The translations under genes were made by a program, and so were the position numbers. From assembly GCF_034424315.1 (NCBI RefSeq), contig NZ_CP139972.1, forward strand, positions 1,550,001 through 1,614,000: a DNA stretch of 64,000 nucleotides, in the 5' to 3' direction. Positions 54,449 to 64,000 of the stretch are shown in pieces; within the stretch, counting starts at the first letter, position 1; the number at the start of each line of letters is the position of its first letter. The notes beneath the pieces are model-generated. The model did not search any database and was not told where the DNA came from. It saw only the letters and a list, made by a program, of their open reading frames with translations. Source of the stretch: Chitinophaga sancti (lineage in GTDB: Bacteria; Bacteroidota; Bacteroidia; Chitinophagales; Chitinophagaceae).

Positions 54449-55242
54449 TGAGTATTTATACTGAAATATTGGGGCTAAATCCTGAGGATTTAAACAACGT
54501 AGCTGACGCATCCATAGGTTACGCCAGTTATCTTGCTTCCATTATGGAGAATCCGGACAATAAGGGTACTAATACATTACCTTGGATTGCCAGTTCTTAT
54601 TTGCTTGCGGCATCTCTTAAATCGGTGATTGATCCACTTGAATCTTCTCAGGTATACAGTTTAGCTGCTTCCTTCTACAAACTAGCAGACAATCCCTACT
54701 GGAAGATTGCTGCCATTTGTGGTTATGATAATGAGATAATAACCTACAAACAGATCGCAAATGACAATACTACTTTCTCGAACTCCTTATTCTATGATCT
54801 CCTAAGTTATATCTTGTTAGAGAACAATACATCTTCGCTTTTCAGAATGTCCGAACGTTGGGGCCAGCAGCCTATAAGTCGTCTGGGAATACCCTTGGGT
54901 TATTTCTCGTCGGCGATAGGAGAAATACAGAATGGACGTCCAAACGATGCGAATGGTTTTAGTAGCCTGAAGATACTATTAAGCAGGGCTGCTGAAAACA
55001 TCGCCATACTCAGAGCAGACAACTACCATTGGGGTAATTTTAAAGGCACGTTTCTAGCTGTGGAACCAGAAATACTGGCTTTCTGTATATGCTTGTGCAA
55101 GATCTGGACAAATCGTAATATGCCTTCGGATGAGCTTCTCAGAGGAACTGAAGGCGAGGATATCGTTTTCATTCCTTTACGGATCGCTATTGAAATAACT
55201 GACAACCGCTCCTTAGAAAGACCATATAGCCATAAGGTGTAA
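54448..55242 (+). CDS. Helical protein of unknown function, third gene of the operon
   Basis: A 264-residue protein whose ATG overlaps the previous TGA (ATGA), so translation is coupled. It is mostly helical: WIASSYLLAASLKSVIDPLE, SQVYSLAASFYKLADNPYWK, SLFYDLLSYILLENNT, and FSSLKILLSRAAENIAILRA. It has no obvious membrane segment and no catalytic motif. The strict coupling to the ART-like gene suggests a physical partner, perhaps an inhibitor or regulator. It is followed by a strong terminator about 125 bp on. No family recognised. Confidence 0.65.
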   Translation: MSIYTEILGLNPEDLNNVADASIGYASYLASIMENPDNKGTNTLPWIASSYLLAASLKSVIDPLESSQVYSLAASFYKLADNPYWKIAAICGYDNEIITYKQIANDNTTFSNSLFYDLLSYILLENNTSSLFRMSERWGQQPISRLGIPLGYFSSAIGEIQNGRPNDANGFSSLKILLSRAAENIAILRADNYHWGNFKGTFLAVEPEILAFCICLCKIWTNRNMPSDELLRGTEGEDIVFIPLRIAIEITDNRSLERPYSHKV

Positions 55243-55368
55243 TAGTTAAGATTAAATCTGACAGTCAGTTATAAATTGTGCAAAGTTTTGAACTTGATTC
55301 GTTATTACGGCTTATCGAACCTGTTTTAAATTGAGTATGAAGTATTTGTGGAATTTAGAAAGATAGGT

Positions 55369-55411
55369 AAAATGCAAGACCCGCTCTTCGAGCGGGTCTT
55401 GCATTTTTTGT
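55369..55411 (+). terminator. Strong terminator of the three-gene operon
   Basis: AAAATGCAAGACCCGCTC pairs perfectly (18 bp) with its complement across a three-base loop, followed by TTTTTT. It closes the transcription unit that starts at 52507. Confidence 0.93.
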
Positions 55412-55898
55412 GCCCAGTAGCGGTAAGTTTTCGAACCGGTTGGCCTTGATTATTAGTAACTTAGTTGTTGTTGGACCTGGACCTTCAAAAATATCTCATA
55501 AATAAATGAGGGACCCTCTTTTATTTTACAAAAAACATTGTTCTGTTATTCAATTCTTTAGCAACTATTTCCATATTTAAATATGGCAAGAGATAATGCC
55601 AATTATGTCATATATCCACTACCGGAATCGCAGCTGGATATAACGCCAGAACTATATACGCAGAATCCCGGATATAATTAATCCATAAAGGCTCCTAAAA
55701 TCTTATCTCTCTGTTTATCAGTCCGGTATCTTCAAACATCCTCTTTTTATTATTAAATCATTGTTAACATTTATAATATAAATGATTCCTCCTCTCCCTG
55801 CCAATTACCTTTGTCCGTAACACATTTCAATTTTTAGCAGCTTTTATTGTTGCCCAAATTGTCAAATGCTACCATAGTTGTTACCTGATCTTTATACC
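55412..55898 (+). other. Upstream region of the Rhs gene pair
   Basis: 487 bp with no gene. The bases just after the terminator (55410-55439), read on the minus strand, contain GGTTCGAA and a terminal CTACTGGGCAC and so resemble a tRNA T-arm and 3' end, but no full tRNA folds. The promoter of the Rhs pair lies at its end. Confidence 0.5.
55806..55813 (+). promoter_or_regulatory. -7 promoter box of the Rhs gene pair
   Basis: TACCTTTG is an exact TAnnTTTG match, 85 bases before the ATG at 55899. No clear TTTG box is seen upstream. Confidence 0.6.
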
Positions 55899-58800
55899 AT
55901 GAGAAAAGTTTTCTTATCCCTATATCTGTCACTGGCAGGTATAGGCCTATTCCGCACTTCGGCGCAGACGGATGTTCCCTCTGAGCGTAAGAATTTTACT
56001 GCCATTACGCCCAACACTTTTGCATTCAGCAAGGTGAATAACATCCCCACAAGTTATTTTACAGGGCAGATCAAACCTTCCATACCCTTGTATGAAAAAC
56101 AAATGTCGGTGCTGAAATTCAGTCTGACAATGGATTTCATTGGAGGTAATGGTATAAAGGTAGATGATCCCGGCTCCAACATCGGCAGAGGATGGATGTT
56201 GAATACCGGAGGTATTATCATCCGTAATATTAAAGGTGTTCCTGATGATTACTTAAACGTAACACAGACCCCGGGCACCGGCGCGGTAGATACCAAATAT
56301 GATGGTATGGCCTATACCCCCGGCCTTATGCAAATGAGCAATACGGATGCGACTACCTCAAATACACTTGTTCCATATTATTATATGTTAGGTATCGGCG
56401 ACAATGAGCATGATATCTTTGAATATAATTTTCCCGGGCATAGTGGTAAATTCTACATCGGGAAAGATCGTCAGATCCTGACCACCGACAGCACAAAGAT
56501 TAAGATCATTCCTGACTTTTCCGGCACGATGGCGGGAGGTACACTGGCTTCTTTTACTATTATAGATGAAGCAGGTATCAAGTATACTTTCTCTACACCG
56601 GAAATAAGTAAGAATTTTGCTCAGGATGCCAGTATTCAACCAGGCATTTTTTGTAACAAAGCTTTTGCCTCTGCCTGGATGCTCACTAAGATAGAGGTAC
56701 CCGGTACACAGGAAAGTATTGTCTTTAATTACCGGCAGTCTGACTACTCTTCTGTAAATGGAGTTGCAGAATTTTTCAGGTATGCCAGGAGAACGAAAGC
56801 ATATGATGCTGCCCTTAATTACTCTAATTACGTTTATGGCCCTAACACAATGCTTTATAATACGACCTCGAATCATCTGGATATTCAGACGATCCGGTTC
56901 TCCGATAGTACAAAGATCAATTTTGACTACCTCTATAGTTCAAAAATTTTACCTGACGATGTGATCAGAGATATAGAAATAGTGAGTGATCAAAAGGAGC
57001 GCATCAAGAAATATGCATTCAACTATTCTTTTTGGGATAGTGGTCCTACCAGATACAGATATATCAATTATAATCAAAGCTGGCCATGGTATAATATCAC
57101 ATGGACTCCTGACCGTACCCGGATACACCTTGAAAGCATTTACCAGCTTGGTAATGCTGACGAGGTAATGCCAATGGCTGCCTTTAAGTATTACCTGAGT
57201 GATGCCGTAAATGAAACGGCCCTGTATGGTTATAATGATATCGATTACTGGGGGTATCACAACGGAAAAAACAATGCTGATTATCTGCTGGAAATCCCTT
57301 CCCACGGATATGCAGCGGCAAACAGAGCGCCTGATATTAATTATGCTACCATGGGTGCCCTGAAGCAGATATATTACGCCACCGGCGGTAGCGAAGAATT
57401 TGAATATGAGCTGAATGATAAATTTGATGGCTCCGTCAATCGCATAATGGGTGGTATCAGACTCAAAAAGCGCTACCTGCATGATGCTGTAGACAGTAAA
57501 AATGATATCATTAAAACCTACAATTATGTAGAAACAAGTGGGCGCTCCTCCGGCTTCCTGGGCGATGTACCCGTTTATACTTATCAGATACCACATTATA
57601 CTGCCGGCTTTCCCGGTAATACCCCTTCATGGGATTACGTCGATACCATCTCTGTCAGCAGTGCTATTAACCCGCTTTCTTCCGTAGAAGGTAGTTCGGT
57701 TGGATATAGAAGAGTGGAAGAAGTGTTCGCCAATGGCACGGGTACAAATGGGAAAATAGTATATGAATATTCCGACCTCTCCTATGCCACTATATGGCCT
57801 TCACAGGATTATTATCCATACACACCAGTAGAGCGCCCTACCTGGGCACTTGGGCTGCCACTGGTAACAAGTGTTTATAATGCCGCTGGCCTTGTTGTAA
57901 AACGGACTATCAATCAATACAACATCACCCAGTCCTATTATTCAACTGAGAACTATCGCTCACTATACATTGCAAAGAAAGCAACTACTGACATTGCTAC
58001 ACCGGTATATACATTCAGAAACTACTATCCGCTAATGGGGCGTGCTGATCTGATACAGACAAGGGAACTGGAATATGCTGACAATGATACCACTCAGGTG
58101 CTTGAAAAGACAACCAGATATCAGTACAATAGCCTGTATCATACGGTGGTAAGATCCTCCACTGCTAATTCTATGAAGGACTCCATCATCAATTTAATCC
58201 GCTATCCCTATGATTATTCTCTGGGTACGGGCTCCTTTACAGCTGGTATGATGGATCAGAACATCTATGCGGTACCTATTGCCAAAGAGACTTATAAAAA
58301 GATCGGTACCCAGACCTATCTCACCAATGCACAGCTGACCACTTTTACAAATCTTGGCAATGGCCTCTATCGTCCTGCGATTGCTTACAACGCAGCATTG
58401 TCTGCTCCCGTGGCTACTACCGAAAGCTTTACCAATACGGTACTGCTTGATTCAAAATTCAATTACAAACAGCAGGTGGCTTATCTAAATTATGATGCCA
58501 ACGGCCAGCTGTTGTCTTTAAATACCAAACAACATCAGCTACAGGCTGTCTTATACGACAAGCATAATAACACTGTCGCCATTGCCGCCAACGCTACTAC
58601 CGGAGAGATCGCCTTTACCAGCTTTGAACCGGAAGAAAATAATACAGCAGGTTGGGTATATAACAGCGCTACTGTTTCCAATACAAGTGCTAAAACCGGG
58701 TATAGCTATATCGGTGAAGTGACCTCGCCAGTACTTTCCTCCGGTAATTACAAAGTTCGCTTCTGGGCCAAGGGTAGCGGTAGTATATCAGTAAACGGTA

Positions 58801-59771
58801 CCGCTGTAGCAGTTTCAAGCACATGGAGCTTCTACACTGTAGTACTGAACAGTATCACTTCTGTATACATCAATAGCAACGGTGCCAGCATTGACGATAT
58901 CGCTATTTCTCCTGTCAATTCCACATTTGCTACCTATAGCTATAAAGAACCCACTGGAATGACCAGCCAATCTGATGACATCGGAACTATGAATAAGTTC
59001 GTTTACGATGGCTTCAACAGATTGTCTGTAGTAAAAGACAGGGATGAAAATATCCGTAAGCAGCATGAATATAAAACCAGCGCTTACCTGAATAATTCAC
59101 TGTCTGTTACCTATTCTGTTTACTTCTGTTCCAATGGTGGTAAGCCCGGAGCCCCTGTCACCTATACTGTACCTGCGAATATATATGCTTCGCTACTCTC
59201 TCAGGCTGATGCAGATGCAAAAGCAGCAATGGATACAACTCTCAATGCATTGTCATACGTCAACGCACATAGTGTATGTATTCCATTGTACAGAAATGAT
59301 GCCCAGAGTGGTTATTTCATGAAACAGGGATGTGCTTCCGGCTATGGTACATACGTACTTTATACAGTTCCAAAAGATAGTATCCTATCAGAAATAAGCG
59401 TTGATGATGCAAATGCCAAAGCAAAAGCAGCACTGGCTATTGTAGGTCAGAACTATGTGAATGCTGTAGGCACCTGCCGTACAGCCATTACACTCTCTTA
59501 TTCTAATGAGATCACAAACGATAATTATCATGTAAAACTGGTAAGCCGTACTGATGCCAATCTTACCTACGACTTCACAGTAGGTTATGGTCAGGGCGCG
59601 CTTGGTTCTGTGATAACAGGTACCTATGAAATAGTAGTATACGTTCCTTCAGGTACTACCAACACCTATAATTTCAGTGCTGGCTGCGGAGGTAATGTCG
59701 GATCCGGAACACAGATAGACTTCCCCAGCGTAGACATCAAAACCGGTTGTGCCACGATTACTATCTATTAA
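55899..59771 (+). CDS. Large secreted DUF5977 protein, Rhs partner
   Basis: A 1290-residue protein with a signal peptide (MRKVFLSLYLSLAGIGLFRT, ending SAQT). The bulk is Tyr- and Asn-rich beta sequence with Rhs-like strands (KFSLTMDFIGGNGIKVDDPG, VYDGFNRLSVVKDRDENIRK in the form FVYDGFNRLSVVKD). The last 250 residues hold two DUF5977 repeats, each with a Cys, a TYTVP or LYTVP strand, an alternating Asp-Ala helix (QADADAKAAM; DDANAKAKAA) and YVNA plus Cys. The ATG at 55899 places the signal peptide at the end; the frame is open from 55878. It ends directly at the start of the DUF6443/Rhs gene (TAA then ATG), so both are made together. Likely a surface or secreted component that carries or displays the Rhs protein. 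Confidence 0.85.
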   Translation: MRKVFLSLYLSLAGIGLFRTSAQTDVPSERKNFTAITPNTFAFSKVNNIPTSYFTGQIKPSIPLYEKQMSVLKFSLTMDFIGGNGIKVDDPGSNIGRGWMLNTGGIIIRNIKGVPDDYLNVTQTPGTGAVDTKYDGMAYTPGLMQMSNTDATTSNTLVPYYYMLGIGDNEHDIFEYNFPGHSGKFYIGKDRQILTTDSTKIKIIPDFSGTMAGGTLASFTIIDEAGIKYTFSTPEISKNFAQDASIQPGIFCNKAFASAWMLTKIEVPGTQESIVFNYRQSDYSSVNGVAEFFRYARRTKAYDAALNYSNYVYGPNTMLYNTTSNHLDIQTIRFSDSTKINFDYLYSSKILPDDVIRDIEIVSDQKERIKKYAFNYSFWDSGPTRYRYINYNQSWPWYNITWTPDRTRIHLESIYQLGNADEVMPMAAFKYYLSDAVNETALYGYNDIDYWGYHNGKNNADYLLEIPSHGYAAANRAPDINYATMGALKQIYYATGGSEEFEYELNDKFDGSVNRIMGGIRLKKRYLHDAVDSKNDIIKTYNYVETSGRSSGFLGDVPVYTYQIPHYTAGFPGNTPSWDYVDTISVSSAINPLSSVEGSSVGYRRVEEVFANGTGTNGKIVYEYSDLSYATIWPSQDYYPYTPVERPTWALGLPLVTSVYNAAGLVVKRTINQYNITQSYYSTENYRSLYIAKKATTDIATPVYTFRNYYPLMGRADLIQTRELEYADNDTTQVLEKTTRYQYNSLYHTVVRSSTANSMKDSIINLIRYPYDYSLGTGSFTAGMMDQNIYAVPIAKETYKKIGTQTYLTNAQLTTFTNLGNGLYRPAIAYNAALSAPVATTESFTNTVLLDSKFNYKQQVAYLNYDANGQLLSLNTKQHQLQAVLYDKHNNTVAIAANATTGEIAFTSFEPEENNTAGWVYNSATVSNTSAKTGYSYIGEVTSPVLSSGNYKVRFWAKGSGSISVNGTAVAVSSTWSFYTVVLNSITSVYINSNGASIDDIAISPVNSTFATYSYKEPTGMTSQSDDIGTMNKFVYDGFNRLSVVKDRDENIRKQHEYKTSAYLNNSLSVTYSVYFCSNGGKPGAPVTYTVPANIYASLLSQADADAKAAMDTTLNALSYVNAHSVCIPLYRNDAQSGYFMKQGCASGYGTYVLYTVPKDSILSEISVDDANAKAKAALAIVGQNYVNAVGTCRTAITLSYSNEITNDNYHVKLVSRTDANLTYDFTVGYGQGALGSVITGTYEIVVYVPSGTTNTYNFSAGCGGNVGSGTQIDFPSVDIKTGCATITIY

Positions 59772-62700
59772 ATGTTCACCCAAATCACTACTGCAATGTC
59801 AGTTAAACATAAATTAATATTACCCGGGGCCTTATTGTGCTCTCTGGTAACTGTACTAAATGTCTATGGTCAGACGCCGGATGGATCATTACCAAATACA
59901 GGCACTGCCGTTACTATACCTGCGGCCTATACCAATGGAATACCAAACTATATCCGTACATGGGTGCCCGCAAAACCTATACAGGATCCCACCTTTGTCA
60001 ACAGTACTTCCAACACCGTAAGGGATGTAAGACAAATGACCGATTATCTGGATGGACTTGGCAGACTTGTGCAAACTGTAAACAAGGGCTATAGTGGTAC
60101 CGGCAGCACGATCGCCAATACCGGTAAGGATTTCGTCATTCCTAAAGTATATGATGTACTGGATAGGGAAACGTATGTATATCTCCCCTATATACAACAG
60201 GACAATAACACTTCGGATGGTAATCTGAAAACAGATCCATTCAATGCACAAAGTACATTCTATAAAAATGCGATCTTAAATCCTGGCTCAAAGGATGAAA
60301 CAATATTTTATATGGAGAATGAATATGATGGCTCTCCATTAAATCGCATCAACAGAACGTTTAATGTCGGTAATACATGGAGCCGTGCCGGTGGTGCAAA
60401 AGCAGCAAGCGTACAGTACCTGTATAATAAGGTAGCCGATTCTGTAAGGATATGGCGCATTGCAGCAGGTGTAACTATTCCTGCTTCCAATAGTTTTTAT
60501 GCAGCAGGTCAGCTTTCAAAAACGGTATCTATTGATGAAAATGGGAATACGACAGTATTTTATACTGATAAAGAAGATCGTGTTATCCTAAAAAAAGTGC
60601 AGAAAGAAACCATTACAACTGCACATGGCGGCTGGCTTTGTACTTATTATGTATATAATGAGCTGGGAAGCCTGTCCTTCGTTATACCTCCGCTTGTCGT
60701 ACAGCGTATTATGGGCAACTGGATGATCAGCGGCTCACTGGCAGATGGCATGTGCTACCAGTATACTTATGATGAGTATACCAGAAATATCTCCAGAAAG
60801 ACGCCAGGCAGTGGTGAAACACAACTGGTGTATGATAATTTCGATCGTCCTGTTTTTGTACAAACAGCTGCACAAAGAGTGAAAACAACTCCTGAGTGGC
60901 AGTTTACTTTTTATAATGATCAGAATCGCGCTACCGTATCCGGCACCTATCCTACCGGTAGCACCAGAGATCAACTGCAACAACAGATGACAGCTACGGC
61001 CAGTACTACGCGCAATGTATCCTATTCAATACCACAGGTAACAGATCTGGTGCTGGATACCCGTGTAGCCGGCATAACCGGTTATATCGCCCGGGGATCT
61101 ATCACGTTGAATCCAGAATTCACCAGTGAAGATGGGGCCAACTTCGACGTTGCAATTGATCCGACTGCCACCACTTCAACTATCCAATCCGTTGTCGAGG
61201 TCAACACCACACCTAATATCACCGGTTATAATGCCACTGCTTATGACTATTATGATGATTATAACTATGCCGGTGCAAAACCTTTTGCCTCTGCAGATGT
61301 ATCTTCTCTGGATGCAAGCAGTGATAAATATCCTGTGGCAGTTAATCCTAATACTTATAACTATGGTATGGCCACTGGTTCAAAAATAAATGTACTTGGT
61401 ACTAATCAATGGCTGATCACCAGCACATATTTTGACAATAATGGCAGACCAGTACAAACACGGAGTGACAATGCCGTAGGTGGAGAAACTACCACTACAG
61501 CCATATATAGCTTCAACGGAAATTTATTGAGTGATTATACCCATATCACCAATCCACGCAGTGCTGCTACTCCTGATATAAAAGTAGTAACAAGTTATAC
61601 CTATGATCATGAAGACAGACTGAAGGAAATCACCAAGAAGCTGAATAATTCAAACGACCTCACACGAGTTGTGGCAACAAATGATTATGATGATCTGGGT
61701 AGATTAAGAACAAAGTGGATCGGTAAAAAAACAGATGGTACCTACATGGATTCCCAGACATTCGATTATAATCTGAGAGGATGGGTGAAGGCAATTAACA
61801 GTAATTATGTAAATACCTCCGGTAGTACCAGTAACTGGTTTGGTCAGGATATCAGCTATGATTACGGATTCAGTACCAAACAATATAATGGAAACATAGC
61901 AGGTGAAAAATGGAAGAGTAAATCAAATGGTATTGCCAGGGCATTTGGTTATAGCTATGATAACACAAATAGTATGACCGGTGCAGAATTTAACCAGCAG
62001 AATTCAGGTAATACTGCATGGACAAAAGATCAGGCAGACTTTACGATGAGCAACATGTCCTATGATGCTAATGGTAACCTGCTTTCACTAAACAGACAAG
62101 GTTTAAAAAACACGACAGTCGCATCCATAGATAAACTGCAATATTCTTACCTTACAGGCACTAACCAGCTGCGTATGGTAATAGATAATGCAAATGATGC
62201 CTCCAGCACACTGGGAGATTTTAAAGAGCCGGATGCTAACCATACTTCTAATACTTCCAATCCTGATAATGATGTAGACTATCAGTATGATGCAAATGGC
62301 AACCTCGTCGTTGACAAGAATAAAGGCATTGAAAGTACTACCTATAATTTCCTAAACCTTCCAGAGCTGATCACCTTTACCGGAAAAGGCACTATCCAAA
62401 ACGTATATGATGCCAATGGTTTAAAATTGAAAACGATCGTAACGGATAATACCGTATCACCTGCCGTTGTAACCACGACAGATTATATAACAGGTGCCAT
62501 TTACAAAAACGATGTACCGGTGTCTGTAGACCATGAAACGGGCCGTATCCGCGCTATTGTACAGAATGGACAGACTACCGGCTGGACTTACGATTATTTT
62601 GAAAAAGATTATCAGGGTAATATCCGTATGGTGTTGACCGAACAAACAGATCTGAGCATCTATGCAGCTACTATGGAAACGGCTAGTGCTACAATTGAGA

Positions 62701-64000
62701 CAGCCCTGTTTAGTAACGTAGATGAAACAAGAACAGAAACACCTGTGGGGTATCCGGAGGATCATACCACTGTTGAGAATGCAAAAGTGGCCAAACTAAA
62801 TGCAAAACAAGGTGGTAAGAAGATAGGGCCGTCTCTGGTATTAAGAGTAATGGCCGGAGATACGATCCGTATCAGAACAAAAGCCTTCTACAAATCTGAT
62901 GGTCCAGCCAATCAGCATGACGCACCCTTAGACGATATGGTGGTTGCGCTGGCAAATGCATTTACGCCCGGTAGTAACGCTGGCGATATGCATAATGTGG
63001 CAAACAATACAGGAACTCCGTTCAATTATAACTTTAAGCAGTCATGGAAGGACATGCGGAAGAAAGACCCGGAACTTGCAGGCCGGCCAAAAGCTTATCT
63101 GAATTACGTCTTATTTGACGAACAGATGAAAATGGTGGATAATAACAGTGGTTATAAACAAGTACAAAATACACCAGATGCGCTACAGGATCTAGCTGTA
63201 GAAATATTGCCTGTATCAGAAACAGGGCTTATGTATATATACACCAGCAACGAAACAGCTACGGATGTGTACTTTGATAATACGGTTGTAAGTCTTTCAT
63301 CCGGACCTTTGCTGGAAGAGACGCATTATTATCCTTTTGGCCTTCTCATGGATGGTATCAGCTCCAATGTATTGAAAGGCACTACCTATGAGCGGAATAA
63401 TTATAAATATGGAGGTAAACAATTGAAGTCAGGAGAATTCTCTGATGGCAGTGGTTTAGAGCTGTATGACTTTGCTGCTCGTCAGCTGGATCCTCAGCTG
63501 GGAAGGTGGAATTCGCCAGATCCATTATCTGATGAGGGTACCGACTGGACACCATACAGATATGGATTTAATAATCCAATGAGGTACACTGACCCAACGG
63601 GTTTGTTTGAGGTAGATGGAGAAGGCAATCTTTATTTCTCAAAGGATGATGAAATTTCTAAATTATTGGAATATGTGACAGCAAATCCTTCAGGAAGTTT
63701 CGGGGATATTTTTAAATTTGTAACTGATTCGAGAAATGGATTTGTATGGGATCTGCCTGAAGTGGTGGTAAGAGGAAATAATGATAAAGCATGGCAGGAT
63801 GCAAGGAATCAAATTTATAATGAAGTGGCGGATGCGCTGAAATTGTTAGGAGGAGGACCAGAAGCTCCTGCTACAAAACCGAAGGCAAAAGCAAATAAAG
63901 CAGCATCTGCATTACCATCTACTTTATCACCTGACCAAGCTACAGCGGCAAAGATGTTTAAGGGAATAACCTTCGGTGATAAACTGGATATCAATTTAGC
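59772..64000 (+). CDS. DUF6443 / Rhs-repeat-core polymorphic toxin, 3' end outside window
   Basis: An open frame of over 1400 residues running off the window. It starts MFTQITTAMSVKHKLILPGA with a signal peptide ending VYGQ; the second ATG at 59796 may be the true start. A DUF6443 domain follows (PNYIRTWVPAKPIQDPTFVN; YLDGLGRLVQTVNKGYSGTG). Many YD/Rhs-type repeats fill the body (YDHEDRLKEITKKLNNS; YDANGNLLSLNRQG; YQYDANGNLVVDKNKGIEST). The Rhs core closes with YDFAARQLDPQLGRWNSPDP and YRYGFNNPMRYTDPTGLF at about 63460-63606. The remaining 130 residues are the beginning of the variable toxin tip, which cannot be named yet. The immunity gene should lie just beyond the window. Confidence 0.9.
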   Translation, partial: MFTQITTAMSVKHKLILPGALLCSLVTVLNVYGQTPDGSLPNTGTAVTIPAAYTNGIPNYIRTWVPAKPIQDPTFVNSTSNTVRDVRQMTDYLDGLGRLVQTVNKGYSGTGSTIANTGKDFVIPKVYDVLDRETYVYLPYIQQDNNTSDGNLKTDPFNAQSTFYKNAILNPGSKDETIFYMENEYDGSPLNRINRTFNVGNTWSRAGGAKAASVQYLYNKVADSVRIWRIAAGVTIPASNSFYAAGQLSKTVSIDENGNTTVFYTDKEDRVILKKVQKETITTAHGGWLCTYYVYNELGSLSFVIPPLVVQRIMGNWMISGSLADGMCYQYTYDEYTRNISRKTPGSGETQLVYDNFDRPVFVQTAAQRVKTTPEWQFTFYNDQNRATVSGTYPTGSTRDQLQQQMTATASTTRNVSYSIPQVTDLVLDTRVAGITGYIARGSITLNPEFTSEDGANFDVAIDPTATTSTIQSVVEVNTTPNITGYNATAYDYYDDYNYAGAKPFASADVSSLDASSDKYPVAVNPNTYNYGMATGSKINVLGTNQWLITSTYFDNNGRPVQTRSDNAVGGETTTTAIYSFNGNLLSDYTHITNPRSAATPDIKVVTSYTYDHEDRLKEITKKLNNSNDLTRVVATNDYDDLGRLRTKWIGKKTDGTYMDSQTFDYNLRGWVKAINSNYVNTSGSTSNWFGQDISYDYGFSTKQYNGNIAGEKWKSKSNGIARAFGYSYDNTNSMTGAEFNQQNSGNTAWTKDQADFTMSNMSYDANGNLLSLNRQGLKNTTVASIDKLQYSYLTGTNQLRMVIDNANDASSTLGDFKEPDANHTSNTSNPDNDVDYQYDANGNLVVDKNKGIESTTYNFLNLPELITFTGKGTIQNVYDANGLKLKTIVTDNTVSPAVVTTTDYITGAIYKNDVPVSVDHETGRIRAIVQNGQTTGWTYDYFEKDYQGNIRMVLTEQTDLSIYAATMETASATIETALFSNVDETRTETPVGYPEDHTTVENAKVAKLNAKQGGKKIGPSLVLRVMAGDTIRIRTKAFYKSDGPANQHDAPLDDMVVALANAFTPGSNAGDMHNVANNTGTPFNYNFKQSWKDMRKKDPELAGRPKAYLNYVLFDEQMKMVDNNSGYKQVQNTPDALQDLAVEILPVSETGLMYIYTSNETATDVYFDNTVVSLSSGPLLEETHYYPFGLLMDGISSNVLKGTTYERNNYKYGGKQLKSGEFSDGSGLELYDFAARQLDPQLGRWNSPDPLSDEGTDWTPYRYGFNNPMRYTDPTGLFEVDGEGNLYFSKDDEISKLLEYVTANPSGSFGDIFKFVTDSRNGFVWDLPEVVVRGNNDKAWQDARNQIYNEVADALKLLGGGPEAPATKPKAKANKAASALPSTLSPDQATAAKMFKGITFGDKLDINL

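Noticed and set aside
55410..55439. tRNA-like T-arm and 3' end on the minus strand
   Set aside because: GGTTCGAA and a terminal ACTGGGCAC are seen, but no D-arm, anticodon arm or matching 5' acceptor strand lies upstream, so no tRNA can be called; at most a worn attachment-site remnant.
56388..57596. Long minus-strand ORFs opposite the DUF5977 gene
   Set aside because: They are antisense shadows of strongly coding Rhs-type sequence; the plus frame is continuous and has clear domains.

Overview
The window looks like chromosomal DNA of a Bacteroidota bacterium, most likely Chitinophagaceae and close to Chitinophaga. The evidence is the family content (DUF3570/DUF4266, TonB-dependent beta-barrel receptors, DUF5977/DUF6443 Rhs proteins, tail-collar proteins, GH3/GH31/GH64 enzymes), several exact or near-exact TAnnTTTG -7 promoter boxes, and starts that mostly lack a strong Shine-Dalgarno sequence. 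The genus is an inference; there is no rRNA or tRNA to anchor it.

Left part (1-28 kb), mostly ordinary chromosome. It begins with a cut PPOX flavoprotein gene, then a four-gene cluster thioredoxin - ApbE - DUF4266 lipoprotein - DUF3570 barrel, which looks like an extracytoplasmic flavinylation/redox cassette. An orphan PAS histidine kinase, a membrane protein and a TonB-type receptor follow. A patch of decayed genes (RND efflux, ECF sigma, an unknown C-terminus) separates these from a cysteine synthase/Lrp divergent pair, a GH64 glucanase, an FtsX-type permease, a probable metal-controlled MerC-CobW unit, PpnP, a TlpA-like thiol protein, an M28 peptidase, a GH3 glycosidase and a class II cyclic-nucleotide phosphodiesterase.

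Middle part (28-45 kb), patchwork. Truncated genes (DUF2314, AraC N-terminus, YceI C-terminus, TPR, GH3 N-terminus) surround a foreign-looking Cas4-like nuclease and a GIY-YIG-like protein. Three consecutive tail-collar (MdpB-like) genes, a GDSL hydrolase, the purK-purE operon and a GH31 glycosidase are intact.

Right part (45.8-64 kb), accessory conflict island. On the minus strand lie the remains of Rhs-type toxin/immunity cassettes: a HYD1-like ADP-ribosyltransferase toxin tail broken by one in-frame TGA, its DUF6881 immunity gene, another toxin tail without a start, and a membrane-anchored partner. Next is an IS3-family element with recognisable inverted repeats and a 3-bp target duplication, then a PD-(D/E)XK nuclease gene and a DUF2971-like gene. 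A 65-bp nested palindrome precedes a three-gene plus-strand operon (four-helix membrane protein, ADP-ribosyltransferase-like protein, helical protein) that I regard as the best candidate for an undescribed defence or conflict system. The window closes with an intact Rhs pair: a 1290-residue DUF5977 protein directly followed by a DUF6443/Rhs-core protein whose variable toxin tip runs off the end.

Non-coding structure worth noting: an array of six 65-bp hairpin repeats with a three-unit higher-order period (20.4-20.8 kb), a dispersed 45-bp repeat (13.98 and 22.73 kb), and several strong terminators.
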